A stretch of DNA of 64,000 nt, taken from the NCBI GenBank assembly GCA_900104565.1, contig LT629951.1, positions 640,311 to 704,310 on the forward strand. The letters run 5' to 3'. A program made the translations under genes and the position numbers. The DNA is from Ruminococcaceae bacterium Marseille-P2935. Its GTDB lineage: Bacteria; Bacillota; Clostridia; Oscillospirales; Ruminococcaceae. A model generated the notes under the pieces. That model saw only the letters and a program-made list of their open reading frames with translations, ran no database searches and was not told the DNA's origin. Positions within the stretch are counted from its first letter, which is position 1, and every line of letters begins with the position of its first letter. Positions 36,142-45,669 of this stretch are shown in pieces.

Positions 36142-36477
36142 ATGTCCAAGAAGAACTATGACAACCACAACCGCTGGAGAAACAAGACGGTGGCTTTCCG
36201 AGTGTCAGCGGAAGAAGATCTCCAACTGGAAACCCTGGTGAAGCTCACCGGCCTGACCAAGCAGGATTACATTATCCGGCGGCTATTGGAACGAGATGTG
36301 GTGGTGCAGGGCAATCCAAAGGTTTACAAAGCCCTGCGGGATCAGTTGTCTGCCGTGCTGGACGAACTGCGCCGGATCGAAGCCGGGCAAGGCGTGAACG
36401 ACGAGCTGCTGGATACTATCCGAATGATCACAACCATTATGAACGGGATGCAGGAGGAATTCGCCTATGACCAATGA
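36142..36477 (+). CDS. Ribbon-helix-helix protein, MobC-like, element 2
   Basis: 111 residues, close copy of 20684-21019 (NRWRNKTVAFRVSAEEDLQL...LTKQDYIIRRLLERD). I start at the ATG at 36142, which has AAGGGAG upstream; the frame opens 21 bases earlier. It overlaps the ATPase gene by 11 bases. Confidence 0.7.
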   Translation: MSKKNYDNHNRWRNKTVAFRVSAEEDLQLETLVKLTGLTKQDYIIRRLLERDVVVQGNPKVYKALRDQLSAVLDELRRIEAGQGVNDELLDTIRMITTIMNGMQEEFAYDQ

Positions 36478-37657
36478 GAAAAAGAAAATGACCGCCCAAG
36501 GCTCATCTGTTGGCGCAGATGATGGGCAGTCAATCTCTCAAATCACTGAAAATAGTATACCCACTTCCGGGCAAAAAAGCAACGATGAAATTGTAAACTC
36601 CCAAGACAGTCTGGAAGAAATGTACCACAAGATACAGCGTATGACAGACCCCCGATACCTGCATACACTCACCATGACAGAGCTGTTCCAAACCACCTAT
36701 AAGAGTAGGCCTCCGGTGGTGGAAGGCCTGCTTTACGCAGGGGCATATATCCTTGCCGGCGCACCCAAAATCGGAAAGTCCTTCCTGGTGGCTCAGATTG
36801 CCTATCATGTCAGTACCGGGCAGGATTTGTGGGGATATAAGGTCCATCAGGGGACGGTACTTTACCTTGCGCTGGAAGATGATTTTCAGCGTATCCAGAG
36901 CCGGATGTTTATGATGTACGGCGTGAACGATACCCACAACCTCCACTTCGCCACCGCCGCCGGAAAGATTGGGAATGGGTTGGATGAACAGCTGAAGAAT
37001 TTCGTGCAGGAGCACCCGGACACCAATCTCATCATCATTGACACTATGCAGAAGATCCGTGAGGTAGGCGGCGAAGCATACAGCTATGCCAGCGACTATG
37101 AGATCATCGGCAGAATCAAGCAGTTTGCTGATCAGCACGGTATCTGTGTTCTGACCGTCCATCACACCCGAAAGCAGCAGGCAGACGATTCCTTTGAGAC
37201 GATTTCCGGCACCACTGGGCTGCTGGGCTGTGCAGACGGTTCCCTGCTGATGCAGAAGAAAAAGCGCACAGAACTGGACGCTACCATCAAAGTTGTAGGG
37301 CGGGATCAGCCGGATCAGATCCTCTACTTGAAGAAGGACCCGCAGACCCAGATCTGGAACCTGGAACGCATGGAAAACGAGCTGTATAAAGAGCCGCCGG
37401 ACCCGGTGCTGGATGCGGTTGCAAAGTTGGTTTCCTTTGAGTGCCGGGAGTGGATCGGCTCTCCATCCGAACTGGCTGAAGCCATCCAAACGGGAATGGC
37501 CTCCAACGCCCTCACTAAGTACCTGAATGTCAAGGCAGGCAGGCTGCTGGAGGAATACCATGTTGGCTATGAAAATAAGGCCAAACATTCCGGTCGGCAA
37601 GTGAAATTGACCTATATGCTGGTAGAATCAACCGCCTGTGAAGTAACCGAAGAATAA
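36467..37657 (+). CDS. RepA-like AAA ATPase (AAA_25), element 2
   Basis: 396 residues. Walker A GAPKIGKS, LYLALEDDFQRIQSRMF, Walker B LIIIDTMQ, VLTVHHTRK, SGTTGLLGCADGSLLM. Starts MTNEKKKMTAQGSSVGADDG, almost identical to the element 1 protein, then a variable stretch. Followed directly by the nonamer repeats. Confidence 0.85.
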   Translation: MTNEKKKMTAQGSSVGADDGQSISQITENSIPTSGQKSNDEIVNSQDSLEEMYHKIQRMTDPRYLHTLTMTELFQTTYKSRPPVVEGLLYAGAYILAGAPKIGKSFLVAQIAYHVSTGQDLWGYKVHQGTVLYLALEDDFQRIQSRMFMMYGVNDTHNLHFATAAGKIGNGLDEQLKNFVQEHPDTNLIIIDTMQKIREVGGEAYSYASDYEIIGRIKQFADQHGICVLTVHHTRKQQADDSFETISGTTGLLGCADGSLLMQKKKRTELDATIKVVGRDQPDQILYLKKDPQTQIWNLERMENELYKEPPDPVLDAVAKLVSFECREWIGSPSELAEAIQTGMASNALTKYLNVKAGRLLEEYHVGYENKAKHSGRQVKLTYMLVESTACEVTEE

Positions 37658-37662
37658 GGGGC

Positions 37663-37735
37663 GCGACGATAGCGACGGTCGCGACGGTGAAAATGATACC
37701 GTCAAAAACACCGTCGCTATCGTCGCAACCGTCGC
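37663..37735. repeat. Inverted nonamer repeats, candidate origin, element 2
   Basis: GCGACGATA, GCGACGGTC and GCGACGGTG (37663-37689), then a 19-base spacer, then CACCGTCGC, TATCGTCGC and AACCGTCGC (37709-37735). Same three-plus-three layout as element 1, different spacer. Starts five bases after the RepA-like gene. Confidence 0.7.
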
Positions 37736-37750
37736 AGAAAGGAAATGAAT

Positions 37751-37984
37751 ATGAAAAGTGTACAAATCCCCTATGACCTTTTTGTAGCTTTGGTGGAGTA
37801 TCATCTGGCCTATGACGATGATTATGCCGAGGAAATTCATCAGGGGCTGGAGCAAAAGTTAGATGCGCTGGTGCGGCATGAACTGTATGCAAAATATAAG
37901 ACTGCACCCACCGCAGAAGAACGGGAGCAGGCCCGGCAGGCATACCTGGATAAGCGTGGAGTGTTCCCGGATTTTCGGTGGTAA
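37751..37984 (+). CDS. Small acidic protein of unknown function, element 2 only
   Basis: 77 residues from the ATG at 37751 (AAAGGA seven bases upstream); an ATG six bases earlier is too close to the ribosome site. Reads MKSVQIPYDLFVALVEYHLA, with an acidic DDDYAEE stretch and an EEREQARQAYLDKRG end. Predicted mostly helical. Placed between the nonamer repeats and the hairpin cascade; element 1 has lost or never had it. No family recognised. Confidence 0.65.
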   Translation: MKSVQIPYDLFVALVEYHLAYDDDYAEEIHQGLEQKLDALVRHELYAKYKTAPTAEEREQARQAYLDKRGVFPDFRW

Positions 37985-38052
37985 GATAAGTTTCCGTTTA
38001 GACTAATTTCACCGATGAGATTAGCATAAAAGTTTTCTCTATGTTTGTAAGG

Positions 38053-38082
38053 ACAGGAGCGTGGCACGCTCCTGTTTTTTTC
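38053..38082 (+). terminator. Terminator after small gene 37751-37984
   Basis: ACAGGAGCGTG, one-base centre, CACGCTCCTGT, then seven T. Clear Rho-independent terminator, closing the xis-int-rep operon of element 2. Confidence 0.9.
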
Positions 38083-38146
38083 TGGCAAAAGGAATGGCTG
38101 ACGGCAGTTTGGGCAAAGAAATTCAGCTAAAAAGTATCTCGGATGA

Positions 38147-38565
38147 GGTGGTGTTTTGCCACCCCATTATCCCAAAGGGTGCCCCATTTTAGGGTACCCC
38201 AAAATCACCATAGGATGTCGTGTTTCACGACACCCCATGCCAAAAAAACAGAACACAGGATGCGGAGTAAAAGAGAACGATAGGTAGGCATTTTGCCCAC
38301 ACATCAAGCGAGGGCTACTGTGTTTTACGGCAGCCATCAGGCAATAAGGGGGGAACGATTTGTTCCAGGGCATCTGAAAGGGAACGACGCTTTGGTGTAC
38401 CCTTTCAAAGCGTTCACAGAACGCGCAGCCACAGAATGAAATTCTGTGTTCAAGGGGGCTTGGGGGCGCTGCCCTCAACAAGCAGACGGCAGGAAATGTG
38501 AGTGTGTATTAACACTCGCATTGCTTGCCGGATTTGTGTGTGGATAGCCACACGCATTGCTTGCC
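38147..38565. repeat. Cascade of short hairpins upstream of DUF6061, element 2
   Basis: At least ten small hairpins, among them GGTGG/CCACC (loop TGTTTTG), GGGT...ATTTTAGGGTACCC, GTCGTG/CACGAC (loop TTT), GGCT..GTTTT..AGCC, GGAAC/GTTCC (loop GATTT), GCGTTC/GAACGC, ACAGAAT/ATTCTGT, the GAGTGT/ACACTC stem and GTGTGG/CCACAC. The right-hand half matches element 1; the left half has additional hairpins with T-rich loops. No coding potential. Confidence 0.6.
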
Positions 38566-38643
38566 AGATTCTAAAATTAATGAAACAGACTTTGTACCGC
38601 TACGGAAAATCAACCGAAATTTAAGCATTAGGAGGTAACGAGT

Positions 38644-38889
38644 ATGAGAAAGATTTTGTCTTGTGAGTTTAACTTGGACACCGCCTGCGTGGAGCTACAT
38701 CTGGATGATGGGACACTGCTCTCCATTGACTGCACCGCCGTGGAGAACGAGGTGGCGAACGGCATGTATCAGCGGTCAGAACTGGACTGGTTGATCTATA
38801 ACAATCCGCTGGCCTATGCTGAGCTGATTTTGAATGGTGACCCAGAACTATATCTCAAGGCCGTGACAAAGAAAGCCCCGTTAGATTGA
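38644..38889 (+). CDS. DUF6061 family protein, element 2
   Basis: 81 residues, differing from 22606-22851 at a handful of positions (MRKILSCEFNLDTACVELHL). Ribosome site TAGGAGG. Followed at once by the RM-operon promoter, without the SLOG cassette of element 1. Confidence 0.7.
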   Translation: MRKILSCEFNLDTACVELHLDDGTLLSIDCTAVENEVANGMYQRSELDWLIYNNPLAYAELILNGDPELYLKAVTKKAPLD

Positions 38890-38911
38890 CGGAAGAGAAA
38901 ATAACTCGAGA

Positions 38912-38940
38912 TTGAGTTTTTCACGAAAATGTGATAAAAT
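38912..38940 (+). promoter_or_regulatory. Promoter of the RM operon, element 2
   Basis: TTGAGT and TAAAAT 17 bases apart, spacer identical to that of element 1, including the TTTTCAC/GTGATAAAA dyad. Confidence 0.8.
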
Positions 38941-38974
38941 AAATACAAGCATTTCTTGCTTTGGAGGAACTAAA

Positions 38975-39199
38975 ATGGCGATTTGTTATGATCGGTTATT
39001 TCATTTGATGATTGATAAAAAGATAAGTAACGCACAGCTGAAAGAAAAGGCTGGTTTTAGTGCCAACATTATCACCCGCCTAAAGCGAAACGAGTATGTT
39101 TCCATCGAAAGTATAGAACGGATCTGCCGCGTGATGGAGTGCGGCGTGGACGATATTCTGGAGTTTGTTCCAGAGGAAAAGGAAGGAAAAGAATCATGA
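38975..39199 (+). CDS. Small XRE regulator at head of RM operon, element 2
   Basis: 74 residues, near-identical to 23791-24000 with a five-residue tail (KEGKES). ATG at 38975 after TTGGAGG. Its stop overlaps the hsdM start (ATGA), coupling regulator and methyltransferase translation. Confidence 0.85.
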   Translation: MAICYDRLFHLMIDKKISNAQLKEKAGFSANIITRLKRNEYVSIESIERICRVMECGVDDILEFVPEEKEGKES

Positions 39200-40926
39200 G
39201 CTTGAGTGCCAATGTAAGTGAAAAAGCCGCCCTGATCTGGGCGATAGCCGATAAATTGACCGGGGTATATAAGCCCCATGAATACGGTGAGGTGATCCTG
39301 CCCCTTACGGTGATCCGCCGCTTCGACTGCATCCTGGCCGACACCAAGGATGCGGTGCTGGAGAAGTACGAAGCCGTGAAGAATCTCCCCATGCGGGATG
39401 TGCTGCTGCGCAATGCCTCCGGCAAGGCGTTTTACAACACCAGCAAGTTCACCTTTGAGCGGTTGCTGGATGACCCGGACAACATCGAGGCCAACTTCCG
39501 GGACTATCTGAACGGTTTTTCAGAGAATGTCCAGGACATTCTGGAAAAGTTCAAGTTTGACGGACAGATTACCACCATGGCCAACAAAGGTATCCTCTAC
39601 ATCGTCATCAAAGAATTTACTTCTCCTAAGGCAAATCTGCACCCGGATGTGATCTCCAATCTGGAGATGGGCTATATCTTTGAGGAGATCATCCGCCGGT
39701 TTTCTGAATCCCACAACGAGGACGCCGGGCAGCACTACACTCCCAGAGAAGTGATCCAACTGATGGTCAATATCCTGTTCTACGATGACAATGACATTCT
39801 CTCCGGCAACAATGTGGCCAAGACCATCTATGACCCGGCCTGTGGTACCGGCGGTATGCTGTCAGTGGCAGAGGAATATCTGCACCAGCTCAATGCCTCC
39901 ACCGAACTGATGGCCTTTGGACAGGAGCTGAACGATCAGACCTTTGCTATCTGCAAGGCGGATATGCTCATCAAGGGCAACAATGCCGACTTCATCAAGG
40001 ACGGCAACACTCTGTCCGACGACCAGTTCGAGGGCCAGACCTTTGACTATGTGCTGTCCAATCCTCCTTTCGGTCGGGAGTGGAAGAACGAGAAAGCGGC
40101 GGTGGAAGCCGAGTCCAAGAGGGGTTTTGCCGGACGGTTTGGCCCTGGTCTGCCTGCGGCCAGCGACGGTCAGATGCTGTTCCTGCTCACTGCCATTTCC
40201 AAAATGAAGGAACCTAAGGACGGCGGCAGCCGCATTGCCATCATTCACAACGGCTCTCCCCTCTTTACCGGCGACGCCGGCAGCGGCCCTTCCGAGATTC
40301 GCAAGTACATTCTGGAAAATGACCTGCTGGAGGCTATCATCGCCCTGCCAAACGATATTTTCTACAATACCGGTATTGCCACCTACATCTGGGTGCTGTC
40401 CAACAAGAAAGCAGGCACCAAGCGAGAGGGCCGGGTGCAGCTTATCAACGCCAACGGCCTGTATGAAAAGCGCCGCAAGGCTTTGGGCAACAAGCGCAAC
40501 GACATCCCGGAGAGCGCCATTCAGGAGATCACCCGCCTATACGGCGACTTTGTGGAGAGCGAGATCAGCAAGATTTTTGACACCACCGACTTTGGCTATA
40601 CCAAAATCACGGTGGAGCGCCCGCTGAAGGACGAAAACGGTCAGCCTGTGCTCAAGAAGGGTAAGCCCCAGCCAGATACCACCCTGCGGGATACCGAGAA
40701 TGTGCCACTGAAAGAGGGCATTCAGACCTACTTTGAGCGGGAAGTGCTGCCCTTTGCCTCGGATGCCTGGATTGACCAGAAGAAATCCAAGGTGGGTTAC
40801 GAGATTCCCTTCACGCGGTATTTCTACAAGTACGAAGCCCCCAAGCCCTCGGCGGAGATTATGCAGGAGATTCTGACCATTGAAGCGGAGCTGGACGGCG
40901 CTCTGGCGGAGGTGCTTGGAGCATGA
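39196..40926 (+). CDS. hsdM: Type I RM methyltransferase HsdM, element 2
   Basis: 576 residues. The N-terminal helical domain (SEKAALIWAIADKLTGVYKP) is of a different subfamily from element 1. SAM motif DPACGTGGML at 213-222, catalytic NPPFG at 289-293. ATG at 39196 with AAGGAAGG upstream. The gene is intact in one frame, unlike the element 1 hsdM. Overlaps hsdS by four bases. Confidence 0.95.
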   Translation: MSLSANVSEKAALIWAIADKLTGVYKPHEYGEVILPLTVIRRFDCILADTKDAVLEKYEAVKNLPMRDVLLRNASGKAFYNTSKFTFERLLDDPDNIEANFRDYLNGFSENVQDILEKFKFDGQITTMANKGILYIVIKEFTSPKANLHPDVISNLEMGYIFEEIIRRFSESHNEDAGQHYTPREVIQLMVNILFYDDNDILSGNNVAKTIYDPACGTGGMLSVAEEYLHQLNASTELMAFGQELNDQTFAICKADMLIKGNNADFIKDGNTLSDDQFEGQTFDYVLSNPPFGREWKNEKAAVEAESKRGFAGRFGPGLPAASDGQMLFLLTAISKMKEPKDGGSRIAIIHNGSPLFTGDAGSGPSEIRKYILENDLLEAIIALPNDIFYNTGIATYIWVLSNKKAGTKREGRVQLINANGLYEKRRKALGNKRNDIPESAIQEITRLYGDFVESEISKIFDTTDFGYTKITVERPLKDENGQPVLKKGKPQPDTTLRDTENVPLKEGIQTYFEREVLPFASDAWIDQKKSKVGYEIPFTRYFYKYEAPKPSAEIMQEILTIEAELDGALAEVLGA

Positions 40927-42161
40927 GAACGATGAAAGACAGCGGGATTGAGTGGATTGGAGATATTCCGGCTGATTGGAATATAAAGCGAGTTAAATCG
41001 GTTTTGTGCGAGAGAAACGAAAGTAACAATCCCATACAAACAGATGAAATTTTATCCTTGACTAATGACAGAGGAGTTATTCCTTATGAGGAAAAAGGAG
41101 ACGTTGGGAATAAATCTAAAGAAGATTTAACTGGCTATAAACTTGCATATCCGGGAGATATTGTCTTAAATAGCATGAATGTTTTTATTGGGTCAGTTGG
41201 GCTATCTTCTTATTTTGGGTGTGTAAGCCCCGTTTATTATATGTTGTATCCTCGCAACAAAAACGATTCGGTTAGCTTTTTCAACTATTTATTCCAAACC
41301 AAAGAATTGCAGACCAAATTACATGGCTATGGTAATGGAATTATGGAAATTCGTATGAGAATTCAGATGTCTAAGTTGAATTCTGTCCAACTTCCTGTTC
41401 CGCCTTCTGATGTTCAACACAAGATTGCCGCCTACCTCGATTGCAAGTGTAGCCAGATTGACACCATCATTGCCCGTCAGAAGGAAGTGATTGAGAAGCT
41501 GAAAGCCTATAAGCTGTCCGTCATTACCGAAGCCGTCACATCTACTGATTCGCAGATGTGTAGATTCCGAAATTGTATAACTACCATTGAACAAGGCTGG
41601 AGCCCTGCCCCTGCAGAAATTGTAGGAGAAGATGGTTGGTTTGTATTATCTTTATCTGCAGTAAAAAATGGAAAATTCATTAAACTTTCTAAAAAACCAA
41701 TTGACGCTAATGAAAACATTCCTACGAAGTTGTCGATCAAAGTTGGAGATCTGCTAATGACTCGTTCTAATACAAGAGAGTTAGTAGGGGATGTTTGCCT
41801 TGTGGATTCTGATTGTCCCAAAACAATATTTTCTGATTTGATTTACCGAATTTCTTTAAATGACACTTTGATTCCCTGCTATGCCATTTTTTTATTACAA
41901 TCTGCTTTTATAAGACAACAGATTCAGGAATCCGCCCGTGGCTCAAGTGGAACTATGCCTAAAATATCTCATAAATCAATTAAAAATCTCAACGTATATC
42001 TTCCGTCTATACCAGAGCAAAGAGAAATTTCTGGTTTTTTGAGAAATAAATGTAATTGTATAGATACCTGTATTCAGGAAAAAGAAAGACTTATCAAAAA
42101 ACTTACTGCCTATAAAAAATCCCTTATTTATGAGGTCGTGACCGGAAAGAAAGAGGTGTAA
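40923..42161 (+). CDS. hsdS: Type I specificity subunit HsdS, element 2
   Basis: 412 residues, standard size. Two target recognition domains (from SGIEWIGDIPADWNIKRVK and from CRFRNCITTIEQGWSPAPAE) with conserved helices after each (KIAAYLDCKCSQIDTIIARQ; EISGFLRNKCNCIDTCIQEK). The two domains are much more AT-rich than the flanking hsdM and hsdR, consistent with module exchange. Confidence 0.93.
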   Translation: MRTMKDSGIEWIGDIPADWNIKRVKSVLCERNESNNPIQTDEILSLTNDRGVIPYEEKGDVGNKSKEDLTGYKLAYPGDIVLNSMNVFIGSVGLSSYFGCVSPVYYMLYPRNKNDSVSFFNYLFQTKELQTKLHGYGNGIMEIRMRIQMSKLNSVQLPVPPSDVQHKIAAYLDCKCSQIDTIIARQKEVIEKLKAYKLSVITEAVTSTDSQMCRFRNCITTIEQGWSPAPAEIVGEDGWFVLSLSAVKNGKFIKLSKKPIDANENIPTKLSIKVGDLLMTRSNTRELVGDVCLVDSDCPKTIFSDLIYRISLNDTLIPCYAIFLLQSAFIRQQIQESARGSSGTMPKISHKSIKNLNVYLPSIPEQREISGFLRNKCNCIDTCIQEKERLIKKLTAYKKSLIYEVVTGKKEV

Positions 42162-42163
42162 AG

Positions 42164-42403
42164 ATGAATAAGCCCTATTTGAGTGCTGAAGAGCAATATA
42201 AGGAAATCCTAAATAATGAGGAAATAGAAAGAATTCAAGATACTGAATTACAAGAAATTAGGAGAAAATATTGGAATTTGCGCCACAAAGCTGCACTTGA
42301 CGAAGCTCATATTTCAGACCAGGAGTTAGGTCGAGTATTGGATGATCTAAAAGCAAAAGAGCAGGCAGAGATCCTGCGCTATCGTCAAAAGAAAGGCGTG
42401 TGA
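42164..42403 (+). CDS. Small charged helical protein, RM operon element 2
   Basis: 79 residues, rich in Glu, Lys and Arg (YLSAEEQYKEILNNEEIERI ... LDDLKAKEQAEILRYRQKKG), predicted coiled coil. Two bases after hsdS and touching the next gene. No family recognised. Its place inside the operon suggests a partner of HsdS or HsdR. Confidence 0.65.
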   Translation: MNKPYLSAEEQYKEILNNEEIERIQDTELQEIRRKYWNLRHKAALDEAHISDQELGRVLDDLKAKEQAEILRYRQKKGV

Positions 42404-42405
42404 AA

Positions 42406-42624
42406 ATGAACCCACTTTATAACATTTGGAACTATAATTATATCCAGCAACAAGCCCAACAGCAGTACCATCAAAATCAGCTACAACAAGTGCTGGAAGC
42501 GGCACACAAGTTGCAGGATTATCTGGACAGTGCGGACAAGGTTGACCCAGCATATCAGGGGGCGTTAACCGCTACCTGCTGTGCTGTTTTGGCGGACTAC
42601 GCAAAGAAACACGGGATTATCTGA
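42406..42624 (+). CDS. Small Gln-rich protein, RM operon element 2
   Basis: 72 residues: MNPLYNIWNYNYIQQQAQQQ, then a helical part ending CAVLADYAKKHGII. The ATG at 42406 follows AAAGG; a GTG at 42400 overlapping the previous stop is an alternative start. Unknown family; resembles small Gln-rich proteins of phages and elements only in composition. Confidence 0.6.
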   Translation: MNPLYNIWNYNYIQQQAQQQYHQNQLQQVLEAAHKLQDYLDSADKVDPAYQGALTATCCAVLADYAKKHGII

Positions 42625-42640
42625 GAAAGTAGGTGCGACC

Positions 42641-45600
42641 ATGCCCGACTTTGATGTAAAAGAAAAACGCTTTGAGCAGGATATTGAGGAATACCTCACT
42701 ACATATGGCGGCTATCAGAAAGGTAACTCTGCCGCCTTCAACCGGGAAAAGGCACTGGATACCGGTACATTCCTCTCCTTTATCCGCACCAGCCAGCCCA
42801 AACAGTGGGAGCGGTTTGAAAAAATCTACGGAGACGACAGCGAGGGGCAGCTTATCGACCGTTTTTGCCGGGAAGTAAAGCTGGTTGGCCTGCTGAAAGT
42901 CCTGCGCCAGGGCTTTACCGACCGGGGCATCAAGTTCCGGGCCGTGTTCTGGAAGCCGGAGACCTCCATCAACGAAACTAGCCAGGCCCAGTATGCCGCC
43001 AACATCCTCCACTGCACTCGGCAGCTCCACTACTCCCTGAGCAACGAAAACAGTATCGATATTGTCCTGTTCCTCAACGGCATCTCTGTGGTGTCCATGG
43101 AGCTGAAATGCCAGTTTACCGGACAGGACACTGCCAATGCCATCCAGCAGTACAAGTTTGACCGGGCGGGCAAGGATGCTATTTTCGAGTTCAAAAACCG
43201 AGTGCTGGTCCACTTTGCTGTGGATTTATCCAATGTTTATATGACCACCCGGCTGGAGGGGCCGAAAACCTATTTCCTGCCTTTCAACCAGGGCAGCAAC
43301 GGGGCCGGAAATGTGGGCGGCAAGGGCAACCCCGTGAACCCGGACGGCTACGACACTGCCTACCTGTGGGAGAATGTGCTATGTAAGGACCGCTTGCTGG
43401 AGATCCTACATAAATACCTCCACTTGCAGCAGGAGAAGGACGAAAAGACCGGCGAGGTGAAGTCCGAGCGGATGATCTTCCCCCGGTATCACCAGCTGGA
43501 TGTGGTGACTAAGCTGCTGGCCGATGTAAAGGCTAACGGCTCTGGCAAGAACTATTTGATTCAGCATAGCGCCGGTTCCGGCAAGTCCAATTCCATTGCG
43601 TGGCTGGCCCACCGACTCTCCGGCCTGCACAACGATCAAGACGAGAAGATATTCCAGTCTGTCATCATCGTTACCGACCGTCGAGTGCTGGACAGTCAGC
43701 TGCAAAACACCGTCTATCAGTTCGACCATGTGGCGGGCGTGGTGCAGAAGATCGACAAGAACGCCCAGCAGCTCCGTGAGGCCATTGAGGCCGGGACGGG
43801 CATCATCATCACCACCCTCCAGAAGTTCCCGGTCATCTACAAAGAAGTGCGCTCCGGCAACAAGCGGTTTGCAGTCATTGTGGACGAAGCCCATTCCTCC
43901 CAGACCGGCGATGCCGCCCGCAAGCTGAAACGGGCGCTGGCCGACACCGAGAAAGTTTTGGAGGAGTACGCCAAAGAGGAGTACGAGGAAGAAGCCACAC
44001 GCAAGGACGATGAGGACAAGCTGTTGGATGAACTGGCCGCCCAGGGTATCCACGAAAATCTGTCCTTCTTCGCCTTTACGGCTACCCCCAAGGACAAAAC
44101 GCTGCAAATGTTCGGCCAGCGGGATGAGAGCGGCAAATACCACCCCTTCCATGTGTATTCCATGCGGCAGGCCATCGAGGAAGGCTTTATTCTGGATGTG
44201 CTGCAAAACTACATGACCTACAATATGTACTACAAGATCGCCAAGGCCATTCCCGATGACCCGGAACTGGACACCGCCGCTGGTGTCCGTGCTATCCGGC
44301 AGTTTGAAACGCTGCACCCCCACAACATCTCGCAGAAAACGGCTATCATGCTGGAGCAGTTCCGCAATGTGACCCGCCACAAGATCGGCGGCAAGGCCAA
44401 GGCCATGATCGTGACGCCCTCCCGGCTCCATGCAGTACGCTATCTACTGGAGTTCAAGCGGCAGATCAAAGAGAAGGGATACACCGACCTGGATGTGCTG
44501 GTGGCCTTCTCCGGAGAGGTAGAGGACAACGGGGAGACCTATACCGAGGAGAAGCTGAACAAAACAAAATCCGGTGAGACCATCAAAGAGAAGGCTCTGC
44601 CTGAGGCATTCCATACGGACGAATATGGGATGCTGATTGTTGCAGAAAAGTATCAGACTGGCTTTGACGAGCCGCTACTGCACACCATGTTTGTGGACAA
44701 GAAGCTGTCCGGCGTGAAGGCAGTTCAAACCCTCTCCCGGCTAAATCGCACCATGCGGGGCAAGAAGGATACCTTTGTCCTGGATTTCGCGAACTCTGCC
44801 GAGGACATCAGAAAAGCCTTTGAGCCGTACTACGAGGAGACGGTTCTGGAAGAGGAGACCGACCCCAATGTGGTGTATGACCTGAAGAACACCTTGGACG
44901 AGTACCGGGTATATCAGCAGATGGAGATTGACCGATTTGCGGAGATTTTCTATTCCTCCAAGGAGCAGTCCGGCGGCGATTTGGGCAAACTCCAGGGCAC
45001 CATTCGCCCGGCGCTGGATCGTTTCGAGGCACTGGAGGAAGAAAAGCAGGAGCTGTTCAAGTCCACTCTAGCCCGATTCAACCGCATCTATGCCTTCGTC
45101 ACGCAGGTCTGCCGCTTGTTTGATAAAGATATCCACAAGTTCAGTGTATATGCAAAATTCCTCTATACCATGCTACCCAAAGGCGGGCGGGATAAGGTCT
45201 ATGTGGATGACAAGGTGTTGCTGGAGTATTACCGTTTGGAAAAGGACTTCGAGGGCGGAATCCAACTGGAGAGCGCCCCGGAGGGTTTCCGCCCAATTAC
45301 CGGCGAGGCTGGCCGCAAAGAGAAGAAGCGTGATCCGCTGACGGTTATCATTGACAAAATCAATGAGAAGTACGGCACCAACTTCACCGAGATGGATAAG
45401 GTCCTGCTTCAGATGGAGAACGACTATGCCGCTCAGGACAAATGGCACAGCTACGCCCAGAACAATGACCGCAAGACCTTCATGCTACTGTTCGAGAAGG
45501 ACTTTCCCAACATGGCTGCCGCCCGGTATGAGCAGAATGAGGACTTCTTTGTGAAGATGTTCTCTGATCCTGACATGATGCGGCAGGTCATGGAAACCGT

Positions 45601-45643
45601 GGGCACGGTGCTGTATGAGAGGCTAAGAGGCCAAAAGGAATGA
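42641..45643 (+). CDS. hsdR: Type I restriction subunit HsdR, element 2
   Basis: 1000 residues. Nuclease residues Asp140 (IDIVLFLNG) and Glu154-x-Lys156 (SMELKC); Walker A AGSGKS at 311-316; DEAH at 415-418; FTATPKD; late LSRLNRTMRGK. C-terminal helical domain. The ATG at 42641 is chosen for its match to the family N-terminus (FDVKEKRFEQDIEEYL); the ribosome site is weak (GTAGGTG). Intact. Diverged subfamily relative to the element 1 HsdR. Confidence 0.95.
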   Translation: MPDFDVKEKRFEQDIEEYLTTYGGYQKGNSAAFNREKALDTGTFLSFIRTSQPKQWERFEKIYGDDSEGQLIDRFCREVKLVGLLKVLRQGFTDRGIKFRAVFWKPETSINETSQAQYAANILHCTRQLHYSLSNENSIDIVLFLNGISVVSMELKCQFTGQDTANAIQQYKFDRAGKDAIFEFKNRVLVHFAVDLSNVYMTTRLEGPKTYFLPFNQGSNGAGNVGGKGNPVNPDGYDTAYLWENVLCKDRLLEILHKYLHLQQEKDEKTGEVKSERMIFPRYHQLDVVTKLLADVKANGSGKNYLIQHSAGSGKSNSIAWLAHRLSGLHNDQDEKIFQSVIIVTDRRVLDSQLQNTVYQFDHVAGVVQKIDKNAQQLREAIEAGTGIIITTLQKFPVIYKEVRSGNKRFAVIVDEAHSSQTGDAARKLKRALADTEKVLEEYAKEEYEEEATRKDDEDKLLDELAAQGIHENLSFFAFTATPKDKTLQMFGQRDESGKYHPFHVYSMRQAIEEGFILDVLQNYMTYNMYYKIAKAIPDDPELDTAAGVRAIRQFETLHPHNISQKTAIMLEQFRNVTRHKIGGKAKAMIVTPSRLHAVRYLLEFKRQIKEKGYTDLDVLVAFSGEVEDNGETYTEEKLNKTKSGETIKEKALPEAFHTDEYGMLIVAEKYQTGFDEPLLHTMFVDKKLSGVKAVQTLSRLNRTMRGKKDTFVLDFANSAEDIRKAFEPYYEETVLEEETDPNVVYDLKNTLDEYRVYQQMEIDRFAEIFYSSKEQSGGDLGKLQGTIRPALDRFEALEEEKQELFKSTLARFNRIYAFVTQVCRLFDKDIHKFSVYAKFLYTMLPKGGRDKVYVDDKVLLEYYRLEKDFEGGIQLESAPEGFRPITGEAGRKEKKRDPLTVIIDKINEKYGTNFTEMDKVLLQMENDYAAQDKWHSYAQNNDRKTFMLLFEKDFPNMAAARYEQNEDFFVKMFSDPDMMRQVMETVGTVLYERLRGQKE

Positions 45644-45669
45644 AGAGAAAACAATGAGGTGATGAAACT

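Noticed and set aside
43406..44431. 341-codon frame antisense to the second hsdR
   Set aside because: Shadow frame in GC-rich coding DNA.
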